A stretch of DNA of 64,000 nt from JAJAZB01 sp964244295 (GTDB lineage Bacteria; Bacteroidota; Bacteroidia; Cytophagales; Spirosomataceae). The stretch lies in NCBI GenBank assembly GCA_964244295.1, contig CAXTIG010000009.1, positions 62,001 to 126,000 of the forward strand, in the 5' to 3' direction. The position numbers were made by a program, and so were the translations under genes. This document shows positions 52,867 to 60,794 of this stretch, one piece after another. The notes below the pieces were generated by a model, which saw only the letters and a program-made list of their open reading frames with translations, was not told the origin of the DNA and searched no databases. Within the stretch, counting starts at the first letter, position 1. Each line of letters opens with the position of its first letter.

Positions 52867-53071
52867 TGCGAGCGTAGGCAGGTGGAATAAGCGAAGCGAA
52901 ATTCCACCTGCCAGAGCGAAGCAATCCCCTCCCGGAGACCGAGAGAGCAAAAACCGGCTACTTCGCCTGGGACTCTTTCGGTCTCCGGGAGGGGATTGCT
53001 TCGCTCCGGCGAAAAAACCTCGCGGCGCTTCGATTTTTTCGCCTACGCTCGCAATGACGCGTCCGGGGAGG
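52849..53071. repeat. Branched palindromic element, copy 4 (best preserved)
   Basis: Outer arms 52849-52879/53041-53071 (31 bp, perfect), left hairpin 52877-52888/52901-52912 (12 bp), central stem 52914-52942/52978-53006 (29 bp, perfect) and right hairpin 53008-53017/53034-53043 (10 bp). All four stems pair without mismatch. It lies between the HlyD and TolC genes of one operon. Confidence 0.92.
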
Positions 53072-53138
53072 TCTTTTTTGGAGGACGAAAAACGGAAGCG
53101 TACCGCCCGTTGCTTACTGCTCCCTGCTACTTGCCCCC

Positions 53139-54500
53139 TCATTTCTTCTCCTCCTTTCCCCCCACCGAGCCGGGGCTTTTCTGCAAATCAGGGGGGAAGG
53201 CGTTGATGCGCCGCCAGATTTCGTACCAGATTTTCACGTTGTTCAGCATCACCCAGCCGTATACGCCCGAACCCAGGCGCAGGGCTTCCGGCCATTGCTC
53301 CCTGGGGTTGCCGTCGGGCGAAACCAGAATCCGGTATTTGCCCTCGGCGTTGGCCACCCGGTCGATGATGCGCACGGTGCCGCCAAACGTACCGACCGAC
53401 ACCTGCGGCCAACCCGAAAATTGCAGGGCGGGCCAACCGTCGAAGCGCACCCGCACGGGTTTTCCCGCCTCGATGAGCGGCAGGTCGGTGGCGCTCACGT
53501 ACAACTCCACCGCCCGCCGGGGGCTGGCCGGTTGCAGCGTCGCGACCGGCTCGCCTTCCTTGATGGTTTCGCCGATGCCCGCTTTGGCCGCCCGCACCAC
53601 GTAGCCGGTCTGGGGCGCGCGCAGCACGTAATTTTCCCGGCGCACGGCCACGCTGGCGGCTTTGTTGCGGAGTTTGGAAAGTTCCACCGCCCCGTCGGCG
53701 CGGGCCGAAAGGGCCGAACTGCGGTCGCTCTGAGTTTTGGCAATTTCTTTCCGGTACTCGGCCTCGATGCTGCTCAATTCGATGCGCGAGTTGGTCAGTT
53801 CCTGGCGGGAAACTTCCAGCTTATTTCTGGCCGACACCACTTTCGTCTGCCCCGATTGCAGCGTCAGCTTACGGGTTTCGAGGTCGGTGAGGGAAAAAAG
53901 TCCCTCGCGGTGGCCTTCTTCGAAGCGGGCGAAGCGCAGGTTGGCGATGTCGAACTGCTGTTGTTCGTTCAGAAAATCGACGCTGTCGGCGGCCACTTTG
54001 GCGCGGGCTTGCAGCACCTTGTTCCGGGCTTTTTGCAGACTCAGCACCAGGCCGTTTTGCAGCGCCCCGATGGTGTTGTCGAGGGCCTGCACTTTTTGCT
54101 GGTAGCCCGTGATGGCCTCGGTTTTTCCCTGCACCTGCTCGCGCAGGCGCTGCGGCAGGTCGGGGTCGAAGTACTCGTCCTTGATTTCCGAAAGCACCAG
54201 AATCGTGTCGCCGCGCTGCACCAAATCGCCTTCCCGCACGTACCAACGTTCGATGCGCCCGGCAATCACGTTCTGCACTTCCTGGGGTCGGTCCTGCGGG
54301 TCGAGGGCCGTGAGCGTGCCGGTACCCGACACGTTTTGCTGCCAGGGCAGGAATAAAATCAGGATAAACCCCAGCAGCGCCAGCAGCAGCCAGAGACTCA
54401 GGCGGCGGGCGTTGCGGGGTGTTCCGAGCTTATCGAGCGAGTGAATGGGGAAGTGTTCCCCCACCTGCACGTTCACGCGTTGGGGTGATAAATTGAGCAT
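53139..54500 (-). CDS. HlyD-family periplasmic adaptor
   Basis: The 453-residue protein has a cytoplasmic N-terminus, one membrane helix (about 34-52: LWLLLALLGFILILFLPW), a lipoyl-like half (VIAGRIERWYVREGDLVQRGDTILVLSEI), a long coiled coil (about 120-280), the second lipoyl half (VLRAPQTGYVVRAAKAGIGETIKEGEPVATL) and a beta barrel. This is the membrane fusion protein of type I secretion and ABC exporters, linking the inner membrane pump to TolC. It lies between the ABC gene (55 bases upstream) and the TolC gene. Confidence 0.92.
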   Translation of the reverse strand: MLNLSPQRVNVQVGEHFPIHSLDKLGTPRNARRLSLWLLLALLGFILILFLPWQQNVSGTGTLTALDPQDRPQEVQNVIAGRIERWYVREGDLVQRGDTILVLSEIKDEYFDPDLPQRLREQVQGKTEAITGYQQKVQALDNTIGALQNGLVLSLQKARNKVLQARAKVAADSVDFLNEQQQFDIANLRFARFEEGHREGLFSLTDLETRKLTLQSGQTKVVSARNKLEVSRQELTNSRIELSSIEAEYRKEIAKTQSDRSSALSARADGAVELSKLRNKAASVAVRRENYVLRAPQTGYVVRAAKAGIGETIKEGEPVATLQPASPRRAVELYVSATDLPLIEAGKPVRVRFDGWPALQFSGWPQVSVGTFGGTVRIIDRVANAEGKYRILVSPDGNPREQWPEALRLGSGVYGWVMLNNVKIWYEIWRRINAFPPDLQKSPGSVGGKEEKK

Positions 54501-54555
54501 GATTTATTTTTTTTGGGAAGGAGAACGACATCGAAAACACGGGCGTCGTCTCTTT

Positions 54556-56247
54556 TTATTTTTCGCTCAGTTCTGCCTCGACGACCCGCCCGTTTTTCAT
54601 GCCCACGACCCGGTCGCAGAACTCCAGAATCGGGGTTTCGTTGGTGGCAATCACGAGGGTCCAGGATCGGGAGCGGTCGGTCAGAAAGGTCATCATCCCC
54701 TGTCGTTCGGAGGGCGCGAGGCCGTCCACCCAACTTCCCACCAGGAGCAGGCGGGGATTGCCCACGGCGGCCCGTACCAGGATCAGCAGGGGTCGGAACC
54801 CCACCGACAGGGGCGCGCCGTCGGCCTGAATCTGCGTATTCAAGCCCTGGGGCAAGCGCCCGACCATTTCGTCGAGGTTCAGGGCGACGAGCGTTTCCTG
54901 AATTTCGCGCACGGTGATGTCCGGGCGGCCCATCGTCAGGTTTTCGAGCAAGGTTCCGGTAAAGAACTTCTCGGTGCCGTCCGCGTGACCAATGGCGGTT
55001 CGCACGCCCAGCGGGGCCAGTTCACGCATCGAAAAGCCATCGAGGCGCACGTTGCCCTGGTACTCGGTGTACATTCCCGCCAGCAACCGGAGCAACGTGT
55101 GCCGACCCGAATCGCTGAACCCCGTCAGGGCGACGCGCTCGCCCGGTGCGATGCGCAGCTCAAGGTGGTTGAGGGCCGGTTGTCGGGCCTTGGCGTAGGA
55201 GAAGGTCAGTTCGTTGATATCCACCCGCAGCGCATTTCCAGAGGCGCCGGGTTTTTCCAAATCGACGTCGAGGCCGTTCTCGGATTCCAGCGGTAAATCG
55301 GTCACGTACCCGATCTTTTCGACTGCCGTGAGCAAATCGAACACGGTATCGGCAGCGTTGATGAGTTTTTCGACCGAGGCCATCACGAGTACAATCACCA
55401 ACTCGGCGGCTACGAACTGGCCCAGGTTGATTTGCCGGTCCACCACCAGCACGGTACCCAGCCCGAGCAGGGCCGCCGTCAGGATGGTTTTGAACGCCAC
55501 CGCGTTGCCGTACAGTGTCAGCAGCACTTTGTAGTGTTTTTCGCGGAAGGTAAGGTAGCCGCTCACCAATTCATCGGCGCGGCTCACGGCGAGCGAGGTT
55601 CGACCCGCGTCTTTGAAGGCGTACATGGCGTGGGCGAGGTCTTCGAGCCACTGAGCCACCTTGTACTTGTACGTCGATTCGGCCAGGCTGGTTGCCATGC
55701 CGCGCGGCCCCGATAGCCGGATGACCAGCACCAGCAGGGTCAGCAGCACGACCCCGAAGGCCAGGAACGTGGGGTGGTAGGCGCTGAGCAGAATCACCCC
55801 GAAGAGAATCTGAATCACCGCCGCCGTGCAGTCGATGAGCACCTTCGAGAGTGCCTTCTGGATGGTAAGCACGTCGAAAAAACGGTTCATCAGTTCGGGC
55901 GGATAGCTGCCGTCGAGGGCCTCCGGCCGCAGGCGCGGGATGCGGTAGGCAAATTCAAGCGAGGCTTTGGCGAATACCCGTCGCTGGAGTACTTCCACGA
56001 TGGAAATCTGGGCGATTTGCAACAACCCCACCAGCAGGGTGCCCAGCACGACCAGTCCAATGAGCACGTACACCGATGAAAACACCAGCCCGCCCGAAAT
56101 CAGCCCGATGATGGCCTGCACCCCCAGCGGCAGCGATAAGGCGATAATCCCCGACACGATGGCGTACACATAAAGGTAGCCGATGTCGCGGCGTTCTTCA
56201 CCCAGTAATCGGAACAGGCGTTGGACGGGCGTTAGCGTAGCAGTCAT
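54556..56247 (-). CDS. ABC exporter subunit with degenerate ATPase motifs
   Basis: The 563-residue protein has the half-transporter layout: six membrane helices (about 20-310), then a nucleotide-binding-like domain (about 345-560). There is no C39 peptidase domain. The ATPase motifs are broken: the Walker A position reads GFSDSGRHT (no GxGK, Lys replaced), the signature reads LSVGFRPLL instead of LSGGQ, Walker B reads LLLVGSWVDG without Asp-Glu, and the switch His is Asn in IATNETP. It probably cannot hydrolyse ATP alone. It may dimerise with an active subunit encoded elsewhere. It is the first gene of the ABC-HlyD-TolC operon. Confidence 0.88.
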   Translation of the reverse strand: MTATLTPVQRLFRLLGEERRDIGYLYVYAIVSGIIALSLPLGVQAIIGLISGGLVFSSVYVLIGLVVLGTLLVGLLQIAQISIVEVLQRRVFAKASLEFAYRIPRLRPEALDGSYPPELMNRFFDVLTIQKALSKVLIDCTAAVIQILFGVILLSAYHPTFLAFGVVLLTLLVLVIRLSGPRGMATSLAESTYKYKVAQWLEDLAHAMYAFKDAGRTSLAVSRADELVSGYLTFREKHYKVLLTLYGNAVAFKTILTAALLGLGTVLVVDRQINLGQFVAAELVIVLVMASVEKLINAADTVFDLLTAVEKIGYVTDLPLESENGLDVDLEKPGASGNALRVDINELTFSYAKARQPALNHLELRIAPGERVALTGFSDSGRHTLLRLLAGMYTEYQGNVRLDGFSMRELAPLGVRTAIGHADGTEKFFTGTLLENLTMGRPDITVREIQETLVALNLDEMVGRLPQGLNTQIQADGAPLSVGFRPLLILVRAAVGNPRLLLVGSWVDGLAPSERQGMMTFLTDRSRSWTLVIATNETPILEFCDRVVGMKNGRVVEAELSEK

Positions 56248-56270
56248 GGAGGGCTAAGGAAAAGAAGGGG

Positions 56271-56278
56271 CAAATTTA
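56271..56278 (-). promoter_or_regulatory. Candidate -7 element of the ABC-HlyD-TolC operon
   Basis: The minus strand reads TAAATTTG (TAnnTTTG), 23 bases before the start at 56247. Confidence 0.5.
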
Positions 56279-56389
56279 TTGCCGAAACAACGGATGACAC
56301 CCGATGTTTTGAATTTATCCGGTTAACGAATGTTAAAACCCGACTTTGGCGCCTCCGCCAGCCGGAACCAATCCCGTCGGAATCGGTTG

Positions 56390-56397
56390 TATTTTTG
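56390..56397 (+). promoter_or_regulatory. Candidate -7 element of mutS2
   Basis: TATTTTTG (TAnnTTTG) lies 67 bases before the mutS2 start at 56465, divergent from the exporter operon. Confidence 0.45.
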
Positions 56398-56464
56398 TGC
56401 TTTCGCGCGCCATCAAAATGCCTTCAGCAAGGCCGGTTGATGCTTTTTCCCGAAGAGACTGGTA

Positions 56465-58984
56465 ATGCTTTACCCCCAAAACCTCGAACAAAAATTAGGT
56501 TTCGACCGCGTCCGTGAACTCCTCGCCGAGGCCTGCGTCAGTCCGCTGGGCCGGGCGTACGTTGAGAAGATGCGGCTCACCGACCGCCACGACCTCGTGG
56601 AAAAGTGGCTTCGTCAAACTTCCGAATTAAAAGAAATACTCCAGGCCGAGCCGGGTTTTCCGTCGCAAAACTACCTCGACGTGACCCGCCACCTTGCCAA
56701 AGCCGCCATCGACGGCGCGTTTCTGAGCGAGGAAGAAGCCTTTGAACTTAAAATCAGCCTCCGCACCATTGGAGAAATTCTGCGGTTTTTCAACGGCACC
56801 GAACCGGAGCAGTATCCACAGTTGCGGGAGTTGGCGGCGGGTGCCTTAAACCTCACCCCCGGCCCCTCTCCTGCTGAGAGGGGAGCCACTGCTGGAGTTT
56901 CCTCCCCTCTCAGCAGGAGAGGGGCCGGGGATGAGGTTTTACGTGACCTCATCAAGTCCCTCGACCGCGTCATCGACGACCGGGGTGGCCTCCGCGACGA
57001 CGCCTCGCCCGAACTCCAGGCCATCCGGCGGGCGCTGTACAACGAGCAGAATGCGCTGCGCAAAAAGCTGGATTCGATTCTGAAAACCGCGAAATCGAGC
57101 GGTTGGGTAGGGGAGGAGGTCTCGCTGACCATCCGCAACGGGCGGCTGGTGATCCCCATCGCCGCCGAGCACAAGCGCAAAATCAAGGGCTTCGTGCAGG
57201 ACGAAAGCGACACGGGCCGGACGGTGTTTCTCGAACCCGCCGACGTGCTCGACGCCAACAACGAAATCAAGGAACTCGAAGCCCACGAACGCCGCGAAAT
57301 CGTGCGGATTTTGCTGGAACTCACCGCCAAAATCCGCCCGCACGTCGAGTTGCTGCGCCGGGCCTACGCTTTCCTGGGTATTATCGACTTCACGCGGGCG
57401 AAGGCCAAACTCGCCCTCCAACTCGAGGCCATCGCCCCGGTGGTTCACGACGGCCCCGCCCTACGGTTGGTGCGGGCGCGGCATCCGTTGCTTTTCATTT
57501 CGTTTAAAAAAGCGGGCAAAACCGTGGTACCGCTCAGCGCCGAGTTGAACGCCGAACGGCGGATTCTGCTCGTGTCGGGGCCGAACGCGGGGGGGAAATC
57601 AGTGATGCTGAAAACCATCGGGTTGTTGCAGTACATGCTCCAGTGCGGGCTGCTACTGCCCGTGGCCGATGGCACCGAACTGGGGATTTTCCGCAATCTA
57701 TTCATCGACATCGGCGACGAGCAGAGCCTCGAAAACGACCTCAGCACGTATTCCTCGCACCTCACGAATATGCGGCAGTTCCTGGCCCGCGCCGACCGCC
57801 GCACCTTATTTTTGATTGATGAATTCGGCACCGGCACCGAGCCGAGCCTGGGCGGGGCCATCGCCGAGGCGATTCTGGAAGACCTCACCAAAGCGGGGGC
57901 TTTCGGCATCATCAACACGCACTACTCCAACCTGAAAACCTTCGCCGACCGCACGCCGGGGCTGGTCAACGGGGCCATGCGTTTCGATGCCGAGCACCTG
58001 GAGCCGCTGTACGAACTCGAAATCGGCAAGCCAGGGAGTTCGTTCGCCTTTGAAATTGCCCAGAAAATCGGCTTGCCGAAGGCCGTCGTGGAGCGGGCGC
58101 GGGGGAAGCTGGACCGCAACCAGGTGAATTTTGAAAAACTGGCGAAGGAACTGGAAATCGAGCGGAAGATTTTCTCCGAAAAAAACGTCGAAAACGCCAC
58201 CCGCCAGCGCAAGCTCGATGAATTGACCGAGCAGTACTCCACGCTGCGGAATTACCTCGACGGCGAGAAAAAGCGCCTGCTCAACGAAGCGAAAGTGCAG
58301 GCCAAACAACTGCTGAAAGATGCCAACGCCCGCATCGAACAAACCATTCGCGAAATCCGCGAGCAGGGGGCGGAAAAATTGGCGACGAAGGACATTCGCC
58401 AAAGTCTTCAGGACTTCGAGGCGACGCAGTTGAAGGAAGAGAATGTTTTGGAAGTCAAAAACGGGAAGTCGGACGCCAGAAAAGAACCGGAATTCGAGGC
58501 GGACGAAGGGGCCATCGGGGTGGGTTCGCTGGTGCGGGTGAAGGGCCAGAGCACCGTGGGCGAGGTGCTCGACGTGAAGGGCAAAGACGTGAGCGTGGCC
58601 ATCGGCGAGTTGAAAACGACGATTAAACTGGCCCGGTTGGAAAAAGTATCCCGCCGCGAATACCGCGACGCCGTAGGCGAGAAACCCCGCCGCGCCAGCC
58701 TGACGGGTGTGGACATGAACGAAAAAGCCGCCAACTTTTCCTTCAACCTCGACGTGCGCGGGCGACGCGGCGAAGAAACCATCCCCGAAGTGGACCGTTT
58801 CATGGACGACGCCATTCTGCTCGGCTACCCCGAACTGCGCATCGTCCACGGCAAGGGCGACGGCATCCTGCGCACGCTCATCCGCGAGCACCTGCGCCAG
58901 CAGTACCGCCCGCACGTGGCGGGCCTCGCCGACGAACACCCCGACCGGGGCGGGGCGGGGGTGACGGTGGTCAGGATGCGGTGA
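56465..58984 (+). CDS. mutS2: Endonuclease MutS2
   Basis: The 839-residue protein has the MutS2 layout: helical core, then the ATPase with Walker A GPNAGGKSVMLK (about 372-383), LENDLSTYSSHL, Walker B LFLIDEFGTGTEP, a long coiled coil (about 520-690), a KOW-like part (VGSLVRVKGQSTVGEVLDVKG) and the C-terminal Smr nuclease domain (LDVRGRRGEETIPEVDRF, RIVHGKGDGILR). MutS2 suppresses recombination and rescues collided ribosomes by splitting them. Residues about 128-158 are an in-frame palindrome product (LTPGPSPAERGA...) absent from typical MutS2. Confidence 0.95.
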   Translation: MLYPQNLEQKLGFDRVRELLAEACVSPLGRAYVEKMRLTDRHDLVEKWLRQTSELKEILQAEPGFPSQNYLDVTRHLAKAAIDGAFLSEEEAFELKISLRTIGEILRFFNGTEPEQYPQLRELAAGALNLTPGPSPAERGATAGVSSPLSRRGAGDEVLRDLIKSLDRVIDDRGGLRDDASPELQAIRRALYNEQNALRKKLDSILKTAKSSGWVGEEVSLTIRNGRLVIPIAAEHKRKIKGFVQDESDTGRTVFLEPADVLDANNEIKELEAHERREIVRILLELTAKIRPHVELLRRAYAFLGIIDFTRAKAKLALQLEAIAPVVHDGPALRLVRARHPLLFISFKKAGKTVVPLSAELNAERRILLVSGPNAGGKSVMLKTIGLLQYMLQCGLLLPVADGTELGIFRNLFIDIGDEQSLENDLSTYSSHLTNMRQFLARADRRTLFLIDEFGTGTEPSLGGAIAEAILEDLTKAGAFGIINTHYSNLKTFADRTPGLVNGAMRFDAEHLEPLYELEIGKPGSSFAFEIAQKIGLPKAVVERARGKLDRNQVNFEKLAKELEIERKIFSEKNVENATRQRKLDELTEQYSTLRNYLDGEKKRLLNEAKVQAKQLLKDANARIEQTIREIREQGAEKLATKDIRQSLQDFEATQLKEENVLEVKNGKSDARKEPEFEADEGAIGVGSLVRVKGQSTVGEVLDVKGKDVSVAIGELKTTIKLARLEKVSRREYRDAVGEKPRRASLTGVDMNEKAANFSFNLDVRGRRGEETIPEVDRFMDDAILLGYPELRIVHGKGDGILRTLIREHLRQQYRPHVAGLADEHPDRGGAGVTVVRMR
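56848..56939. repeat. Palindromic element inserted in frame within mutS2
   Basis: Arms 56857-56885 and 56902-56930 are perfect 29-base complements around a 16-base loop, extended by AAACCTCA/TGAGGTTT at 56848-56855 and 56932-56939. All codons stay open. The encoded TPGPSPAERGA and SPLSRRGAGDE are products of the two arms. Confidence 0.92.
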
Positions 58985-58992
58985 GTTTTGAG

Positions 58993-59000
58993 TAGTTTTG
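58993..59000 (+). promoter_or_regulatory. Candidate -7 element before the UPF0175 gene
   Basis: TAGTTTTG (TAnnTTTG) ends 16 bases before ATG 59017. Confidence 0.4.
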
Positions 59001-59016
59001 GGGGAACCTGACGGTC

Positions 59017-59250
59017 ATGGTCTTGCTCCTTGCTGACGATTTGCCCGAACCGCCGAACCCGACGCCCGAGGAGGTTCGGTTGGAACTTGCCATTTTTCTT
59101 TTCCAGCAAAACCACTTCACGCTGGGTCAGGTGGCGGAATTGACCGGTCTGCACCAACTCGAAGTGCAGCGCGAACTGGCCCAGCGGCAAATTCCGTTGC
59201 ATTACTCGCTGGAGGATTTGAAGGAGGATGTGAAAACGATAGGGCTGTGA
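59017..59250 (+). CDS. UPF0175 family small protein (antitoxin-like)
   Basis: The 77-residue protein matches UPF0175: LELAIFLFQQNHFTLGQVAELTGLHQLEVQRELAQRQIPLHYSLEDLKEDVKTI, with a predicted HTH (LGQVAELTGLHQLEVQREL). Family members often act as antitoxins or regulators paired with a PIN-domain toxin. No PIN gene is adjacent here, so it is either an orphan or acts with an unlinked partner. An independent -7 element lies just upstream. Confidence 0.82.
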   Translation: MVLLLADDLPEPPNPTPEEVRLELAIFLFQQNHFTLGQVAELTGLHQLEVQRELAQRQIPLHYSLEDLKEDVKTIGL

Positions 59251-59261
59251 GTGTCGTCAAC

Positions 59262-59269
59262 TAAATTTG
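59262..59269 (+). promoter_or_regulatory. Candidate -7 element before the Uma2 gene
   Basis: TAAATTTG (TAnnTTTG) lies 42 bases before ATG 59312. Confidence 0.45.
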
Positions 59270-59311
59270 GTTTGGTGATTAGGGAAGGCTGACCGATATT
59301 TCGTAAAAACA

Positions 59312-59890
59312 ATGCGTACCATGCGGACGGAAGTCGAGAAGCTTTACACGGTCGAGGAGTACTTCGAGTTGGAGAAAAACTCGGAAGTAAAGCACGAATA
59401 CGTCAACGGAATTCTGTACGAAATGGCCGGTGAATCTAAAAAAGCCAATAAACTAAACCGGCGCATCACCCGGCTGCTCGAAGACCAAATCGATGGCCGG
59501 GTGTTCGACATTTTCACGCACGAAGTGAAACTAGCGGTGAATCTCGAAAAGATTTACCGTTACCCTGACATCGTGGTCGCACCGACTGTTGATGATGAAG
59601 ACGATTACTTCGTCACGCAACCCTTGCTCGTCGTGGAAGTGCTTTCACCGGGTACCGAATCGGTAGACCGGGGAGACAAATTAGCCGAGTACCTTTCCCT
59701 TCCCAGCCTTCAGTCGTATTGGTTGGTTTCGAAGAATAAGCCGTTTATCGAAGTGTATTCGCGGGGCAGCAAGCGATGGGAATACGAATTTTTTGACCAA
59801 TTCGGTGATTTAGTCGACGTGTCGGCGCTTCCGTTCCAGGTGACGCTCCGGGAAGTTTATGCTGGAATTTCGCTTGCACCGGAAGAGTAA
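59312..59890 (+). CDS. Uma2 family (DUF820) PD-(D/E)XK endonuclease-like protein
   Basis: The 192-residue protein has the Uma2 pattern: YTVEEYFELEKNSEVKHEYVNGILYEM, EVKLAVNLEKIYRYPDIVVAP (catalytic Asp in YPDIVV), LLVVEVLSPGTESVDRGDKLAEY (Glu and Lys/Asp of the nuclease core), LQSYWLVS. The fold is a PD-(D/E)XK nuclease. Uma2 proteins are very common in Cyanobacteria and Cytophagales, often in many copies, and their role is not established. The gene is less GC-rich than its neighbours, which may reflect transfer. Confidence 0.9.
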   Translation: MRTMRTEVEKLYTVEEYFELEKNSEVKHEYVNGILYEMAGESKKANKLNRRITRLLEDQIDGRVFDIFTHEVKLAVNLEKIYRYPDIVVAPTVDDEDDYFVTQPLLVVEVLSPGTESVDRGDKLAEYLSLPSLQSYWLVSKNKPFIEVYSRGSKRWEYEFFDQFGDLVDVSALPFQVTLREVYAGISLAPEE

Positions 59891-59902
59891 TCCGCCCGAA
59901 TC

Positions 59903-60709
59903 TCACCCCGCCTTTTTCCCCTCAAACGCGTTCACCACCGGCTCGCGCTCCGGGTTGTACTGGTAGCTGCGCCAGGCCCCGTCGGCGAAGACTTCCACCA
60001 CCCGGTAGCCCCGGTACACCGTGCCCCAGTTGCCGCTGAAGTGCCCGCTCCAGAAGTGCGGCTTGCCGCCGGGCGAAATCCGCTCGCCGTCTTCGTCGTG
60101 GTCGTGGCCGTGGAAAGTCGCCAGCAGGTTGGGGGTTTGGTCGAGGAGGGTGATGGCGTCGGGGCAGGCTACGCCGTACTTGGTCCACTTGGCGGGGGTG
60201 ATGTGCATGAAGGCGAATAGGCCTTTTTTCCCCGCGTGTTTCGCCAGTTCGGGCTTTAGCCAGGCCAGGTCGGGGCAGAGGTAGGTGCCTTTGCCGTCGG
60301 AAGTGTCGGCCAGAATCACGGCGTAGTCGCCGCGTACGAAACTGTGGTTGAGCGGGTAGCCCCAGGTTTGTTGCCAGGCCTCGCCCGTCACCTGGTCGTG
60401 GTTGCCGCGCGTGACGTAGTACGGCACCGGTAGGCGGTCGAGGGCGGTTTTTACCCCTGGCAGCAGGGTAGGTTTGTCGTGAATCAAGTCGCCGTTGATG
60501 ACCACGAAATCCAGTCCTTTCCCGGATTTTTCGGCCTGCATCCATTCGGCCAGTTTTCCAAAATCCCGCGCCGAATCGACGTTGGGTTGGCCGAAATGCC
60601 CGTCGGAGGCGGTGGCAAAGCGGAGGATGGGAGTGGGCGGCGAGACTACCGGCAAAAACGGCGTCAGGCTCAGGCCGAGGGTGGTGTGGAGGAAGGCGCG
60701 GCGTTGCAT
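59903..60709 (-). CDS. Calcineurin-like metallophosphoesterase, Tat-type exported
   Basis: The 268-residue protein begins MQRRAFLHTTLGLSLTPFLP, a twin-arginine-like signal. The phosphoesterase motifs follow: RFATASDGHFG (first metal site, Asp-x-His), VVINGDLIHD, YYVTRGNHDQV (GNHD), FAFMHITPAKW and ATFHGHDHDEDG (GHxH). The dimetal centre hydrolyses a phosphomonoester or diester; the substrate is unknown. Export to the periplasm is inferred from the signal. It is convergent with the Uma2 gene. Confidence 0.92.
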   Translation of the reverse strand: MQRRAFLHTTLGLSLTPFLPVVSPPTPILRFATASDGHFGQPNVDSARDFGKLAEWMQAEKSGKGLDFVVINGDLIHDKPTLLPGVKTALDRLPVPYYVTRGNHDQVTGEAWQQTWGYPLNHSFVRGDYAVILADTSDGKGTYLCPDLAWLKPELAKHAGKKGLFAFMHITPAKWTKYGVACPDAITLLDQTPNLLATFHGHDHDEDGERISPGGKPHFWSGHFSGNWGTVYRGYRVVEVFADGAWRSYQYNPEREPVVNAFEGKKAG

Positions 60710-60729
60710 GGAAGGGAGCGAAGTTTAGC

Positions 60730-60737
60730 CAAAAGTA
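60730..60737 (-). promoter_or_regulatory. Candidate -7 element of the metallophosphoesterase gene
   Basis: The minus strand reads TACTTTTG, 20 bases before the start at 60709, directly beside a 10-bp hairpin. Confidence 0.45.
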
Positions 60738-60768
60738 AGGGTAACGCCCGGTTCGGAACGTTACCCTT
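60737..60768. terminator. 10-bp perfect hairpin upstream of the metallophosphoesterase
   Basis: AAGGGTAACG/CGTTACCCTT with a 12-base loop. It may end the DUF2461 transcript coming from the right or act as an operator next to the -7 element. Confidence 0.6.
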
Positions 60769-60794
60769 GGGTTAACCTTTTCTTTCCCGCGTCT

